Positions 1-9,389 of a stretch of 64,000 nt of DNA are shown here, one piece after another. Positions within the stretch are counted from its first letter, which is position 1, and every line of letters begins with the position of its first letter. Source of the stretch: Epilithonimonas tenax DSM 16811. Lineage in GTDB: Bacteria; Bacteroidota; Bacteroidia; Flavobacteriales; Weeksellaceae. The translations under genes were made by a program, and so were the position numbers. Under the pieces are notes generated by a model. The model did not search any database and had not been told where the DNA came from. It was given only the letters and a program-made list of their open reading frames with translations. The stretch covers positions 62,001 to 126,000 of the forward strand of contig NZ_AUAA01000001.1 in the NCBI RefSeq assembly GCF_000428485.1, in the 5' to 3' direction.

Positions 1-306
1 TTCCAGTTATGGAATGCAGATGATCTTGATCACCGCCTGAAGCCAAGCAAACTTCTCAATATCATTCAACTTGCTGAAGACCAACTAGGCATCGAAGATC
101 ATGAAATTGAAGTCGAATACCAATCTGAAACCATCGGGAAGTACGATCTGGCATTCAACGGGAAAACATTTGTCCTGAAAAATAAAACAACAGCTTGTTT
201 GGCTCAGGATGCGTGCGGCATTCCTGCAAAAAAACAAAAGAAAAACCTGTCTGACTTCACAGCCAATCCTTCAAACTCCTGTACACCAGGAAGTGGCTGC
301 TGTTAA
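1..306 (+). CDS. DUF6428-like protein of arsenic operon, 3' part only
   Basis: Only the last 101 codons lie in the window; the 5' end is cut off by the window edge. The frame is open from base 1 and ends with TAA. The C-terminus is Cys-rich (SCTPGSGCC), as I recall for the DUF6428 family found between arsR and the arsenate reductase in Bacteroidota arsenic operons. It lies 25 bases upstream of the arsenate reductase on the same strand, so it is probably part of that operon. The paired terminal cysteines suggest thiol or metalloid binding, but the function is not known. The family call comes from memory of context and the C-terminal motif. Confidence 0.6.
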   Translation, partial: FQLWNADDLDHRLKPSKLLNIIQLAEDQLGIEDHEIEVEYQSETIGKYDLAFNGKTFVLKNKTTACLAQDACGIPAKKQKKNLSDFTANPSNSCTPGSGCC

Positions 307-331
307 ACCAAAAATCTAAAAATCAAATCCG

Positions 332-943
332 ATGAATGCTACCATCAAAGACCGTTGCGAAATTATCAGCCAAAACTTTAAAGAGATCAATGCTGAACGG
401 AAAATGCGATTGGAAAAATTAGCAGATCATATTCAGGGAAAATCAGACTCCGGCAAAGCAATCCATTTGCTTTATGTTTGTACGCACAACTCGCGCAGAA
501 GTCATCTGGGACAGGTTTGGGCGAAGGTTGCTGCAGATTTTTACGGCTTTGATATTGAAACATTTTCAGCAGGTACAGAGGCGACAGCTTTTAACCAGAA
601 CGCCATTGACGCACTCATCTTTTCAGGTTTTGAGGTAAAAAAGCTGGATGAATCTGATAATCCAACATACCAAGTCATTTTTGGAGAAAACAAATCGAAT
701 CTCTGTTTTTCCAAAACGATAGAGCACGCCAGTCTGCCGAAAGAAAACTTTGTCGCCGTGATGACTTGTGGTGATGCAGACGATAATTGCCCTTTCATTC
801 CAGGATGCGATCTGCGGATTGGAACGACCTATTTTGATCCGAAATCTTACGATGACTCTTGTCTTGAAAACGAAAAATATAACGAAAGAAGCAATCAAAT
901 CGCCATGGAATGCCTGTATGTTTTTTCCTTAATTAAAAAATAA
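332..943 (+). CDS. arsC: Arsenate reductase, low-molecular-weight phosphatase fold
   Basis: Predicted cytosolic arsenate reductase that reduces arsenate to arsenite for export by the next gene. The active-site loop C-x5-R-S is at residues 50-57 (CTHNSRRS). Two more cysteines, C146 and C153 in [10 protein letters not shown], are seven residues apart, the spacing of the Cys82/Cys89 relay pair of thioredoxin-coupled ArsC, so the full three-cysteine mechanism seems intact. At 203 aa it is longer than classical ArsC (about 130 aa); the extra length is an N-terminal helical segment of about 40 residues and a longer C-terminus. It is followed four bases later by the ACR3 pump. It could be annotated as a protein-tyrosine phosphatase, but the operon context and relay cysteines favour arsenate. 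Confidence 0.85.
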   Translation: MNATIKDRCEIISQNFKEINAERKMRLEKLADHIQGKSDSGKAIHLLYVCTHNSRRSHLGQVWAKVAADFYGFDIETFSAGTEATAFNQNAIDALIFSGFEVKKLDESDNPTYQVIFGENKSNLCFSKTIEHASLPKENFVAVMTCGDADDNCPFIPGCDLRIGTTYFDPKSYDDSCLENEKYNERSNQIAMECLYVFSLIKK

Positions 944-947
944 ATTG

Positions 948-1979
948 ATGCAGACGAAACTAAAATTTCTCGACCGTTTTCTCACCGTTTGGATTTTCCT
1001 TGCCATGGCCATTGGCATTGGATTAGGGTTTGTTTTTCCAGACATTTCCAAAACTGTAGATTCGTTTACCTTGGGCACCATCAATATTCCGCTGGCATTG
1101 GGACTTATACTGATGATGTATCCGCCATTGGCAAAAGTGGATTATTCTCTGCTACCCGTTGCTCTCAGAGACAAAAAGACAGTTTCACTTTCTTTGTTGC
1201 TGAACTGGATCGTGGGTCCGATTTTGATGTTCATTTTGGCCATTATCTTTTTGAAAAGCGAACCGGACTATATGGTCGGCTTGATATTAATTGGCTTGGC
1301 AAGATGCATCGCAATGGTGATCGTCTGGAATGATTTGGCAAAAGGAAACCGTGAGTATGCTGCACTTTTGGTAGCACTCAACAGTATTTTTCAAATCTTT
1401 TCGTATAGCTTTTTTGTGTGGCTTTTCATTCATGTTTTACCGCAGAAATTAGGTTTTGGAGATTTCCATATTTCGGTACCGATGCGCGATGTGACAGAAA
1501 GTGTTTTGATCTATCTAGGAATTCCTTTCTTAGCAGGTTTTCTCAGCCGATCTATTTTGGTCAAATTAAAAGGAACAGAATGGTACAACATAAAATTTGT
1601 TCCTGCAATTTCACCGTTGACGTTGTATGCATTACTGTTTACCATCGTTTTAATGTTCAGTTTAAAAGGTGATAAAATTGTAGAATTGCCGATGGATGTG
1701 GTGAAAGTAGCTATTCCTTTGGTTATTTATTTTATATTAATGTTTTTCGTAAGTTTTTTCATCAATCAATCTATGAATGTTCCTTATGACAAAAATGCAG
1801 CGATCTCATTCACGGCTACCGGAAACAATTTTGAACTGGCTATTGCGGTGGCTATTTCTGTCTTCGGAATTCATTCTGCACAGGCCTTTGTTGGGGTAAT
1901 TGGGCCGCTGATAGAAGTTCCGGTTCTGATTTTGCTGGTAAAAGTGAGTTTGTGGTTAAGAAAAAAATGCTACCGTTAA
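948..1979 (+). CDS. acr3: ACR3-family arsenite efflux transporter
   Basis: Integral inner-membrane carrier that expels arsenite using the membrane potential or proton gradient (BASS/ACR3 superfamily). The 343-residue length and about ten hydrophobic segments fit ACR3. The conserved cysteine of ACR3 is seen in the GLARCIAMV segment near residue 120, and the [12 protein letters not shown] motif near residue 285 is a family signature. An in-frame TTG lies one codon upstream, but ATG 948 is the more natural start. It directly follows the arsenate reductase, as expected for detoxification: reduction, then export. Confidence 0.93.
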   Translation: MQTKLKFLDRFLTVWIFLAMAIGIGLGFVFPDISKTVDSFTLGTINIPLALGLILMMYPPLAKVDYSLLPVALRDKKTVSLSLLLNWIVGPILMFILAIIFLKSEPDYMVGLILIGLARCIAMVIVWNDLAKGNREYAALLVALNSIFQIFSYSFFVWLFIHVLPQKLGFGDFHISVPMRDVTESVLIYLGIPFLAGFLSRSILVKLKGTEWYNIKFVPAISPLTLYALLFTIVLMFSLKGDKIVELPMDVVKVAIPLVIYFILMFFVSFFINQSMNVPYDKNAAISFTATGNNFELAIAVAISVFGIHSAQAFVGVIGPLIEVPVLILLVKVSLWLRKKCYR

Positions 1980-2083
1980 CTGTTCTCGTTTTATAATGTG
2001 ATCACCTGCAATGACTCAATCATGGCAAACACGTGATAGTTCTTGGTAAAGCTGACGCCTTTGCATATCTTAAAAACGCTTAG

Positions 2084-2212
2084 TCAGTAAAATTCTTTGT
2101 TGGATCTTGCATTCAACTGAGCAGAATGAAGAATAGCAGCTATCTCTTCGTGCAGGAAACCAATGTCAAAATGAAAGAAAACTTCACCCTCAAACCTTTG
2201 GAAAAACAGCAT
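2084..2212 (-). other. Short open frame in the acr3-dnaA gap, possible gene remnant
   Basis: The 272-base gap between acr3 and dnaA has no convincing gene. A 42-codon frame on the minus strand starts at the ATG at 2212 and contains a coding-like stretch (GFLHEEIAAILHSAQ). A second minus frame just downstream (about 1991-2080) reads KGVSFTKNYHVFAMIESLQ before a stop. The two could be pieces of one broken gene, but the plus strand is also open over 2126-2230, so chance cannot be excluded. No family recognised. Confidence 0.2.
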
Positions 2213-2243
2213 AAAAAAATGTCTGAATAATTCTCCAGACATT
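2213..2243 (-). terminator. Intrinsic terminator of dnaA
   Basis: Perfect 8-bp inverted repeat AATGTCTG / CAGACATT (2218-2225 and 2236-2243). On the minus strand it is followed by a run of T (the A run at 2213-2219 on the plus strand). It lies just after the dnaA stop. Confidence 0.75.
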
Positions 2244-2251
2244 GTTGATTG

Positions 2252-3706
2252 TTATTGAGCGATCTTTTCTTTCAGATCCTTGATATATTTTTTAAGTTCT
2301 TTATCAATCTTCGAAACATCTCTGATCGTATCACAGGCATACATCACCGTTGAGTGGTCTTTTCCGCCCATTTCCTCACCAATTTTTGTGAAGGTTGCGT
2401 TGGTGTACTCTTTTGCAAAATACATAGCCAGCTGTCTAGGCAAAGCAATTTCTCTTTTTCTGGTTTTAGACAACAACTGTTCTCTCTGGATTCCAAAATA
2501 ATCGCAAACAATCTCCTGAATGTAAGGAATATTGATGGTTTTCTTCTGGGTTGTCGCCAGTTTATTGATGGTGTCTTTCAACAGGTCAAGACTGAAATCT
2601 GATTTGTAAACGGTAGAATAAGCGATTACAGCATTGACAACACCTATCAGTTCTCTCACACCGTTCGTTTTAACTTCCGAAGCCAGATAATCCAGCATAT
2701 CGTCTGTCAATTCGATACCGTCTCGGCTTAATTTATCAACAATGATTTTTCTTCTGGTTTCGAAGTTTGGCGATTTGATCTCTGCAGAAAGTCCCCATTT
2801 GAAACGGGAAATAATTCTTTCCTGCGTATCAAGGATATCTGCCGGCGCTTTATCAGAAGTCAGGATAATCTGTTTCCCATTCTGATGCAAATAATCAAAA
2901 ATATGGAAGAAACTGTCCTGGGTTGCTGCTTTACCAGAAAGGAACTGGATATCATCGATGATCAAAACATCGATCATCTGATAGTAATGCTGAAAATCTG
3001 TTTTGTTCTGAGACTTTGCTGCTTTTACAAAATCCTGAATAAATTTTTCTGACGATTGGTAAAGAACCACTTTCTCGGGATAAGAAGATTTTACTTCCAG
3101 ACCGATCGCTTGCGCCAGATGGGTTTTACCAACACCATAACCTCCATACACAAACAAAGGATTGAACGCTGTAGAACCTGGCCTTTTCGCAATAGATCTT
3201 GCAACAGTTGACGCAAACTTGTTGCTCTCTCCTTCTATAAAATTGTCAAACGATTGATCTGCTTTCAGATTAGAATCAATATTGATCTTCTTGATCCCTG
3301 GAACGACAAAAGGATTGACGTTGGTATCTTTAAGAATTGGTCTTGCTTCCTGTATTTTTGGCTGTTGGGTAGAGATTCCTTTGACGTTCATCGTAATTGG
3401 TTTCTCTTTCCCGGATGGTTTGTTTTCCATCACAGAATACCACAACTTTACCCCTTTACCGATGTTTTTCTTGAGCGCAGCAGACAGTAAAGACAGGTAA
3501 TTGTCTTCTATATATTCTTTGTAAAAATCACTAGGAACTAGCAAGGTCAGATTATTGTTCACCAAAGAAATTGGTTGAACTTTATCAAACAACAAGTCAA
3601 AAGAATTTTCTAACTTTTTGAGGTCCGTATTATCCTCCGCTGCGTTTAGGTTGTCTCTCATGAATTGGAGACATCTATCCCAGATCAATACTAAATTTTC
3701 ATTCAT
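2252..3706 (-). CDS. dnaA: Chromosomal replication initiator DnaA
   Basis: Initiator ATPase that binds DnaA boxes, melts oriC and loads the helicase. 484 aa, the usual length. Visible parts: N-terminal helicase-interaction domain (1-90), a variable linker, the AAA+ domain with Walker A GGYGVGKTHL (near 188) and Walker B LIIDDIQFL (near 249), and a C-terminal DNA-binding domain with the DnaA signature GGKDHSTVMYA (near 450). It stands alone and is divergent from a thioesterase gene. The short upstream region is AT-rich, but I see no TTATCCACA boxes there, so this is not clearly the origin. Confidence 0.97.
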   Translation of the reverse strand: MNENLVLIWDRCLQFMRDNLNAAEDNTDLKKLENSFDLLFDKVQPISLVNNNLTLLVPSDFYKEYIEDNYLSLLSAALKKNIGKGVKLWYSVMENKPSGKEKPITMNVKGISTQQPKIQEARPILKDTNVNPFVVPGIKKINIDSNLKADQSFDNFIEGESNKFASTVARSIAKRPGSTAFNPLFVYGGYGVGKTHLAQAIGLEVKSSYPEKVVLYQSSEKFIQDFVKAAKSQNKTDFQHYYQMIDVLIIDDIQFLSGKAATQDSFFHIFDYLHQNGKQIILTSDKAPADILDTQERIISRFKWGLSAEIKSPNFETRRKIIVDKLSRDGIELTDDMLDYLASEVKTNGVRELIGVVNAVIAYSTVYKSDFSLDLLKDTINKLATTQKKTINIPYIQEIVCDYFGIQREQLLSKTRKREIALPRQLAMYFAKEYTNATFTKIGEEMGGKDHSTVMYACDTIRDVSKIDKELKKYIKDLKEKIAQ

Positions 3707-3811
3707 TTTTCTGCTGCTATTTCCGGTAAGATTTTAGTTTTTTTAGAAGACAACAAATATCCAATTATTAATTTTCTAAAAAAAATTTTTTCACTATTGA
3801 TTATTAAAAAA

Positions 3812-3819
3812 TATATTTG
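3812..3819 (+). promoter_or_regulatory. Candidate -7 promoter element TATATTTG
   Basis: Exact match to the Bacteroidota -7 consensus TAnnTTTG, 22 bases before the thioesterase ATG, in an AT-rich stretch. No TTTG -33 box at the usual spacing was found, so support is partial. Confidence 0.4.
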
Positions 3820-3841
3820 TATGAATTATTAATGACTTAAA

Positions 3842-4258
3842 ATGATACACACAATCACCACATTACGAGTGCGTTACGGCGAAACAGACCCTATGAAATA
3901 TGTCTATTATGGGAACTATGCAGAATATTTTGAAGTAGCCAGAGTAGAACTTTTCCGAAGCCTCGGGATGTCTTATGACGAAATCGAAAAGCGTGGCATT
4001 TTCCTTCCCGTTTCCGAATATAAAATTAAGTATTTGAAACCAGCACTTTATGACCAACTTTTGGAAATACGGACTTACGTTAGAAAAATTCCGGGCATCC
4101 GGATCGAGTTCGATTATGAAATTTTCAACGAAGATCAGGTGAAAATCACAGAAGCTTCTACCACACTTTTTTTTCTGGATTCTCAAACCAATAAGATCGT
4201 AAAATGTCCGGATTATCTCATGGATCTGATCGTAAAAAAATGGGACGACACTATTTAA
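3842..4258 (+). CDS. Acyl-CoA thioesterase, YbgC/4HBT hotdog family
   Basis: Predicted cytosolic thioesterase of 138 aa that hydrolyses acyl-CoA. The 4HBT signature is at the N-terminus: RVRYGETDPMKYVYYGNY, residues 9-26, with the catalytic Asp16 in the position typical of YbgC/FadM enzymes. Length matches the single-hotdog family. It starts 135 bases from the divergent dnaA and ends in its own terminator, so it is probably monocistronic. The physiological acyl chain cannot be read from sequence. Confidence 0.88.
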   Translation: MIHTITTLRVRYGETDPMKYVYYGNYAEYFEVARVELFRSLGMSYDEIEKRGIFLPVSEYKIKYLKPALYDQLLEIRTYVRKIPGIRIEFDYEIFNEDQVKITEASTTLFFLDSQTNKIVKCPDYLMDLIVKKWDDTI

Positions 4259-4269
4259 TTTTCAAACAT

Positions 4270-4290
4270 AGCGGGATTTCCGCTTTTTTT
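4270..4290 (+). terminator. Intrinsic terminator after thioesterase gene
   Basis: Short GC stem AGCGG / CCGCT (4270-4274 and 4280-4284) followed by seven T. Confidence 0.65.
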
Positions 4291-4318
4291 AGTTAATTTG
4301 GAATAAATCTCTGCCTTA

Positions 4319-4837
4319 ATGAAAATCTTATCTTATTTATTAATTACAATTGGCCTTGTTTCTTGCGTCAGAAGTGATATGGATCTCAAAACCCTCCAAA
4401 GCATCATCAGCAAGAACAGTTTTACCAACAAGCTTAATATCAATGATGACATGAAGTATTACAGAGCAGATGGTGTGCAAGACATCAAATTTGAAGATTT
4501 CCTAATCAACAACGAGGTAGTGACTATAGATCACGGTGACTTCAACCAGGATGGCGAGGAAGATTATATAGCCAATGTGGTCAATGATTTTAACAGAAGC
4601 GGTGTTGCACCATCACAGTTCTTCCCTATCATTATGACTTTGAAAAGCGGAAAATACGTCATCTATAAATTAGATAAATTCTACGGTGGCAAATCTGCCG
4701 GCAAAAAACTGGTGGTGGACGACAAAGACCATATTCTTTTTTATTACAGAGATCAGGCAGATGGTATGAAAATAAAGCAGGACACCTTCAGATTTGACAA
4801 TAACATGCTTGAACATTACAGTAAAATCTCAGAATAA
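4319..4837 (+). CDS. Putative lipoprotein, unknown function
   Basis: 172 aa. A short signal peptide ends in a lipobox LVSC with the lipidated Cys at residue 16, so an envelope lipoprotein is expected. A calcium-loop-like segment DHGDFNQDGEED lies near residues 78-89 (D-x-x-D-x-N-x-D-G-x-x-D spacing), and the rest alternates polar and hydrophobic residues as in beta-rich domains. No family recognised. The glycoside hydrolase starts seven bases after its stop and may be co-transcribed. Confidence 0.7.
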   Translation: MKILSYLLITIGLVSCVRSDMDLKTLQSIISKNSFTNKLNINDDMKYYRADGVQDIKFEDFLINNEVVTIDHGDFNQDGEEDYIANVVNDFNRSGVAPSQFFPIIMTLKSGKYVIYKLDKFYGGKSAGKKLVVDDKDHILFYYRDQADGMKIKQDTFRFDNNMLEHYSKISE

Positions 4838-4844
4838 AAGCAAA

Positions 4845-6605
4845 ATGAAATTAAAAACGATAGCAACACTTCTCTTCATTATGTCTGTTAGTTGGATTTC
4901 GGCCCAGCAAAAGACCTATTGCAATCCTATCAATATAGATTATGGCTACACGCCTTTCGAAGTTTTTTCAAAACAGGGAAAACACCGCGCCACGGCAGAT
5001 CCAGTGATTGTCAATTTCCAAAAAAAATTGTTTTTATTTTCGACCAATCAGGAAGGCTATTGGTACAGTGACAATATGCTGGATTGGAAATTTGTCCACA
5101 GAAAATTCCTGAGAGACAAAAAATACATCCACGATCTGAATGCGCCGGCAGTTTGGGCAATGAAAGACACCTTATATGTTTTCGGCTCAACCTGGGAACA
5201 GGATTTCCCGATTTGGAAAAGTACAAATCCCACAAAAAACGATTGGAAAATCGCTGTTGACACTTTGAAAGTAGGCGCCTGGGATCCGGCATTCCATTAC
5301 GACGAAGACAAAAACAAACTGTACCTCTATTGGGGATCAAGCAATGAATGGCCTCTTCTGGGAACTGAAGTTAAAGTAAAAACGTTGCAGTCCGAAGGTT
5401 TCGTAAAACCTATTTTGAGATTAAAACCAGAAGACCACGGCTGGGAAAGATTTGGCGAATACAACGACAACGTTTTCCTTCAGCCCTTTGTAGAGGGTGC
5501 CTGGATGACGAAGCACAAAGACAAATATTACCTGCAATATGGCGCACCAGCCACAGAATTCAGTGGTTACTCAGACGGTGTTTATGTTTCCAAGAATCCA
5601 TTGGAAGGTTTTGAATACCAACAACACAATCCATTTTCCTACAAACCAGGCGGATTCGCAAGAGGTGCTGGTCACGGCGCCACATTCGAAGATAATTTTG
5701 GGAATTGGTGGCATGTTTCAACCATCTTCATCTCCACAAAAAACAATTTTGAAAGACGTTTGGGCATCTGGCCGACTGGCTTTGACAAAGACGACGTGAT
5801 GTACACCAACACAGCTTACGGCGATTATCCTACCCTGCTTCCGCAATACGCTCAGGGAAAAGATTTCTCGAAAGGTTTATTTACCAATTGGATGTTGCTC
5901 AATTATAATAAACCAGTTCAGGTTTCCTCCACTTTAGGCGGTTATCAGCCCAATCTTGCGGTTGATGAAGATATTAAAACCTATTGGTCTGCAAAAACAG
6001 GCAATTCCGGAGAATGGTTTCAAACCGATTTGGGAGAAGTTTCTAACATCAATGCCATTCAAATTAATTATGCGGATCAGGATGTTGAGTTGATGGGAAA
6101 AACGCTCGGCAAAATGCATCAGTACAAAATCTATGGTTCTAATGACGGGAAAAGCTGGAAAGTGATCGTTGACAAATCTAAAAATCAACAAGATGTCCCG
6201 CACGACTACATAGAATTACAAAAACCAGCAACAGCAAGATTCCTTAAAATGGAAAATCTGAAAATGCCAACCGGAAAATTTGCTTTAAGCGGATTCCGTG
6301 TTTTTGGAAAAGGCGCAGGAAGCAAACCCGAAAAAGTTCAAAATTTTGTTCCATTGCGAGCTGACGCTAAAAAATATGGCGAAAGAAGAAGCATCTGGTT
6401 CAAATGGCAGCAGAATTCTGACGCCGACGGTTACGTCATCTATTGGGGGAAGTCACCAGACAAATTGTACGGCAGTATAATGGTCTACGGTAAAAACGAA
6501 TACTTTTTCACGGGTGCAGACAGAACGGATGCTTACTATTTTCAAATCGAAGCCTTTAACGCCAACGGTATTTCTGAAAGAACCGGCGTTGTAAAATCAG
6601 AATAA
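4845..6605 (+). CDS. Secreted glycoside hydrolase family 43 protein with F5/8C and FnIII domains
   Basis: Predicted exported glycosidase (586 aa) acting on arabinose/xylose-type or related polysaccharides. Parts in order: signal peptide (1-21, ending ISAQQ); five-bladed GH43 propeller (about 22-345) with the expected acid triad, base Asp52 (TADPV), modulator Asp147 (AWDPAF) and acid Glu217 (VEGAW); F5/8 type C (discoidin) domain (about 355-490, with WFQTDLG); C-terminal fibronectin III domain (about 495-586). I chose the ATG at 4845 because the signal peptide begins there; an earlier in-frame ATG inside the previous gene would bury it. No SusCD pair is nearby, so this is a lone enzyme and its substrate is open. 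Confidence 0.85.
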   Translation: MKLKTIATLLFIMSVSWISAQQKTYCNPINIDYGYTPFEVFSKQGKHRATADPVIVNFQKKLFLFSTNQEGYWYSDNMLDWKFVHRKFLRDKKYIHDLNAPAVWAMKDTLYVFGSTWEQDFPIWKSTNPTKNDWKIAVDTLKVGAWDPAFHYDEDKNKLYLYWGSSNEWPLLGTEVKVKTLQSEGFVKPILRLKPEDHGWERFGEYNDNVFLQPFVEGAWMTKHKDKYYLQYGAPATEFSGYSDGVYVSKNPLEGFEYQQHNPFSYKPGGFARGAGHGATFEDNFGNWWHVSTIFISTKNNFERRLGIWPTGFDKDDVMYTNTAYGDYPTLLPQYAQGKDFSKGLFTNWMLLNYNKPVQVSSTLGGYQPNLAVDEDIKTYWSAKTGNSGEWFQTDLGEVSNINAIQINYADQDVELMGKTLGKMHQYKIYGSNDGKSWKVIVDKSKNQQDVPHDYIELQKPATARFLKMENLKMPTGKFALSGFRVFGKGAGSKPEKVQNFVPLRADAKKYGERRSIWFKWQQNSDADGYVIYWGKSPDKLYGSIMVYGKNEYFFTGADRTDAYYFQIEAFNANGISERTGVVKSE

Positions 6606-6633
6606 ATATTTAATTTTTATCAGCATAAACTCA

Positions 6634-6672
6634 AGCTTTCGGTGTATTTCCCCGAAGGCTTTTTTATTTTTG
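6634..6672 (+). terminator. Intrinsic terminator after GH43 gene
   Basis: Stem AGCTTTCGG / CCGAAGGCT (6634-6642 and 6652-6660, one wobble pair) followed by a T-rich tail. Confidence 0.75.
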
Positions 6673-6833
6673 CTCATATTATTTTGAAATTTTCAATTTT
6701 CATTAATTCAAAGATTTTCAACATTATGTTAATATTAATTAATAAACTTCTTTTTTTATATAAAAATAGTCAACATTAGTTTGATAATTGAAATAATTTT
6801 ATAAATTTATAGATATAAAGAGAATCAAAAAGA

Positions 6834-7961
6834 ATGGAGTTTTTTCTGAAGTCAGAAGATAATGATGACCGAGCAATTTTCATAACAGGAAATTTTAACA
6901 AATGGAATCCAAAAGATCCGAAATTCAAATTGGACAAACTGGACGACAGCAATTATCACATCGCCATTTCTGATGATTGGCTGGATGATGTGATAGAATT
7001 CAAATTCACAAAAGGTGGCTGGGAAAATGTTGAAATTGACAAATATGACAACATCACACCCAACAGGAAGGCGAAAAAAGCAAGTGGGAAAATGGAGAGT
7101 AATGTAGAAAAATGGAGACTGAACTGGGGACCTTTCAAGGAAGAATTTTACCCAAAAGTTGAATTGATTGATGAAGAATTTTACATTCCTCAGCTTGACA
7201 AAACCAGAAAAGTCTGGGCGCTTTTACCTTTCGATTATGATGAATCAGAGAAAAGCTATCCGGTGCTGTATCTGCAGGATGCGCAAAATCTTTTTAACGA
7301 AGGTTCGGCTTTTGGAAATTGGGAGATCGATAAAAAGTTAGCACTTTTAGCGGAATACGGAAGAGGCGAATTGATTGTCATCGCAATTGAACACGGGAAT
7401 GATGACAGAATCAAGGAATATATCTTCGATAATGATGCAGTTGCTGAAAATGCAGAAGGTAAAAAATATCTGAGATTTATCACAGATACCTTGAAACCCT
7501 GGGTAGATCAAAATTACCGCACGAAAAAAGACCGGGAAAACACGGGAATTGGCGGGAGTTCTTTGGGCGCACTAATCAGTATTTATGGTGGTTTCCTCTA
7601 TCCAGAAGTCTACTCAAAACTGTTGATTTTTTCGCCATCGCTTTGGGTAGAACCGGATAACAACTTCCCGATGATCAGCTTCAGCAATCCTTATAAGATC
7701 AAAGTCTACGTCTACGGAGGTCGTAAGGAAGGCTCCAAAATGGTCAGCCGAATAAAGCTTTTTGAAAAATCTTTAAAAAAACTGAGTCTTCAGAAATTAT
7801 ATGATTTTGAAGTAAGAACCAACATCAGTGACAGCGGCATCCATCAGGAATTTTTCTGGTCGCAAGAATTTCCTAGAGCTGTAGAGTGGCTCTACATCGA
7901 CAGTCTGGAAAGTCCGGTAAAAGCTAAAAATGAATTAGAAAAGAACGAAGCCAATGATTAG
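6834..7961 (+). CDS. Alpha/beta-hydrolase (esterase D-like) with N-terminal CBM48-like domain
   Basis: 375 aa, no signal peptide, so probably cytosolic. The first 80 residues resemble a glycogen-binding/E-set (CBM48-like) module (FITGNFNKWNPKD, VIEFKFTKGGWE). The remainder is a putative-esterase domain with nucleophile Ser243 in GSSLG and a likely catalytic His in GIHQEFFW near the C-terminus. It is the first gene of the amide-ligase cluster, and its end overlaps the M17 aminopeptidase by eight bases, which implies translational coupling. In this setting it may release or transfer an acyl or peptidyl group from the cluster product. That role is inference; only the fold is well supported. Confidence 0.75.
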   Translation: MEFFLKSEDNDDRAIFITGNFNKWNPKDPKFKLDKLDDSNYHIAISDDWLDDVIEFKFTKGGWENVEIDKYDNITPNRKAKKASGKMESNVEKWRLNWGPFKEEFYPKVELIDEEFYIPQLDKTRKVWALLPFDYDESEKSYPVLYLQDAQNLFNEGSAFGNWEIDKKLALLAEYGRGELIVIAIEHGNDDRIKEYIFDNDAVAENAEGKKYLRFITDTLKPWVDQNYRTKKDRENTGIGGSSLGALISIYGGFLYPEVYSKLLIFSPSLWVEPDNNFPMISFSNPYKIKVYVYGGRKEGSKMVSRIKLFEKSLKKLSLQKLYDFEVRTNISDSGIHQEFFWSQEFPRAVEWLYIDSLESPVKAKNELEKNEAND

Positions 7962-9360
7962 AATTAATAATAAAACAGAAAGCACAACGCAAAATATATT
8001 TCTGTTCAGCGAAGACGACTGGGAGCAGGTTCAATCAAATTACCCGAATACAGAACATTTCTTCACCGGAAAAAAGAACGAGGTTTTCATCAAAACTGAC
8101 TCTAATGAAATCCATTTTTTCATCGGCATTGGAAACGGTTCGAAAGGCTTTGAAATTCAGGAGATTGCAAACAAATTCTCGAATGATTACAAAAAAAACC
8201 TACAGGCAGTTCCGACATCTGTTCATTCAAAATTAGGATTGGATTTGACAGCGGAATTGGTGAAAGGTCTGTTCTTGGGAACCTACCTGTACCCTTTTGA
8301 AAAGTCCCATCCGTTTTGGCAGGAAAACTTTGAACTTCATTTCGAAAATATTTCGGATAGTGATGCTGAAAATCTAGCCTTAAAAACAGAAGCACTCTGC
8401 AACGGACAATTTGCCGGAATGGAATGGCTGAATAAACCAGCAAACCACAAGAAGGTTAATCACCTCTCAGGATTTCTGAAGTCAACAGCAGAAAAATACG
8501 GTTTAGATTATAAAGCTCTGAACCGGGAAGAATCGGTGAAAGAAGGTTTAGGCGCATTTGCAGCAGTCAACCAAGGCAGTTCACAGGAAGCCGCCTTCAC
8601 AATTTTGGAATATCAATCCGGAAAAGAGAGTGCAAAAACCATTGGTTTGGTTGGGAAGTGTGTGCTGTTCGACACTGGTGGCATTTCCATCAAACCTTCT
8701 GCCAACTTGCATTATATGAAAAGCGATATGGGTGGCGCAAGTGCAGTGATCGGCGCACTCATCGCAGCTTCGGAGCTTAAATTACCAGTTAATATCGTGG
8801 CGATTCTACCCATTACAGATAATGCAGTTTCGGAAAAAGCGTATTTACCAAGTGACGTCATCACAGCTTACAATGGAAAAACGATTGAAGTTCTGGACAC
8901 TGATGCTGAAGGCAGAATGACTCTAGCAGACGGACTTTCCTATTTATCAAAGAACTATGAAACCGATGTTTTGATTGATTTGGCCACTTTGACGGGAAGT
9001 GCTGTCCGAATGTTTGGTTACACTTGTGGCGCTTACTTTTCCAACAATGATGATCTGAAAAAAACCTTGGAAAAATCGGCAGATAAAACCAATCAGAGAA
9101 TATGGAATCTCCCGCTTTGGGACATTTGGAAAGACGATTTCACGTCGGATGTCGCTGATTTTAAGAATATCTCGATGAAACCTTTTGGAGATTGCATCGT
9201 TGCTGCCAAATTTTTGGAGCAATTTATAGAAGGCCATCAGAATTGGGCACATTTGGATATTGCTGGTGTTGCGTTTGGAAATGTTGGTTATGCGAAAGAC
9301 AAAGCAGCAACTGGTTACGGCGTTCAATTGCTGTTGGATTTTATTGAAAATTATAATTAG
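7954..9360 (+). CDS. M17 leucyl aminopeptidase family protein
   Basis: Predicted cytosolic two-metal aminopeptidase, 468 aa. All residues of the M17 centre are present: Lys235, Asp240, Lys247, Asp258, Asp317, Glu319 and Arg321, each exactly 35 lower than the E. coli PepA numbers I recall (270, 275, 282, 293, 352, 354, 356). The NTDAEGR signature reads DTDAEGR. The enzyme should therefore be active. It overlaps the esterase upstream and precedes ATP-grasp ligases, so it may trim or recycle the peptide or isopeptide made by the cluster. A general peptidase role is the alternative. Confidence 0.9.
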   Translation: MIRINNKTESTTQNIFLFSEDDWEQVQSNYPNTEHFFTGKKNEVFIKTDSNEIHFFIGIGNGSKGFEIQEIANKFSNDYKKNLQAVPTSVHSKLGLDLTAELVKGLFLGTYLYPFEKSHPFWQENFELHFENISDSDAENLALKTEALCNGQFAGMEWLNKPANHKKVNHLSGFLKSTAEKYGLDYKALNREESVKEGLGAFAAVNQGSSQEAAFTILEYQSGKESAKTIGLVGKCVLFDTGGISIKPSANLHYMKSDMGGASAVIGALIAASELKLPVNIVAILPITDNAVSEKAYLPSDVITAYNGKTIEVLDTDAEGRMTLADGLSYLSKNYETDVLIDLATLTGSAVRMFGYTCGAYFSNNDDLKKTLEKSADKTNQRIWNLPLWDIWKDDFTSDVADFKNISMKPFGDCIVAAKFLEQFIEGHQNWAHLDIAGVAFGNVGYAKDKAATGYGVQLLLDFIENYN

Positions 9361-9389
9361 TTACAGAGCAAACACAACATTAATAATTA

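Noticed and set aside
332-943. General protein-tyrosine phosphatase
   Set aside because: The C146/C153 relay pair and the ACR3 pump next door fit arsenate reduction better.
3707-3841. Replication origin next to dnaA
   Set aside because: The region is short and AT-rich but I found no DnaA-box cluster (TTATCCACA-like); AT-richness alone is not enough.
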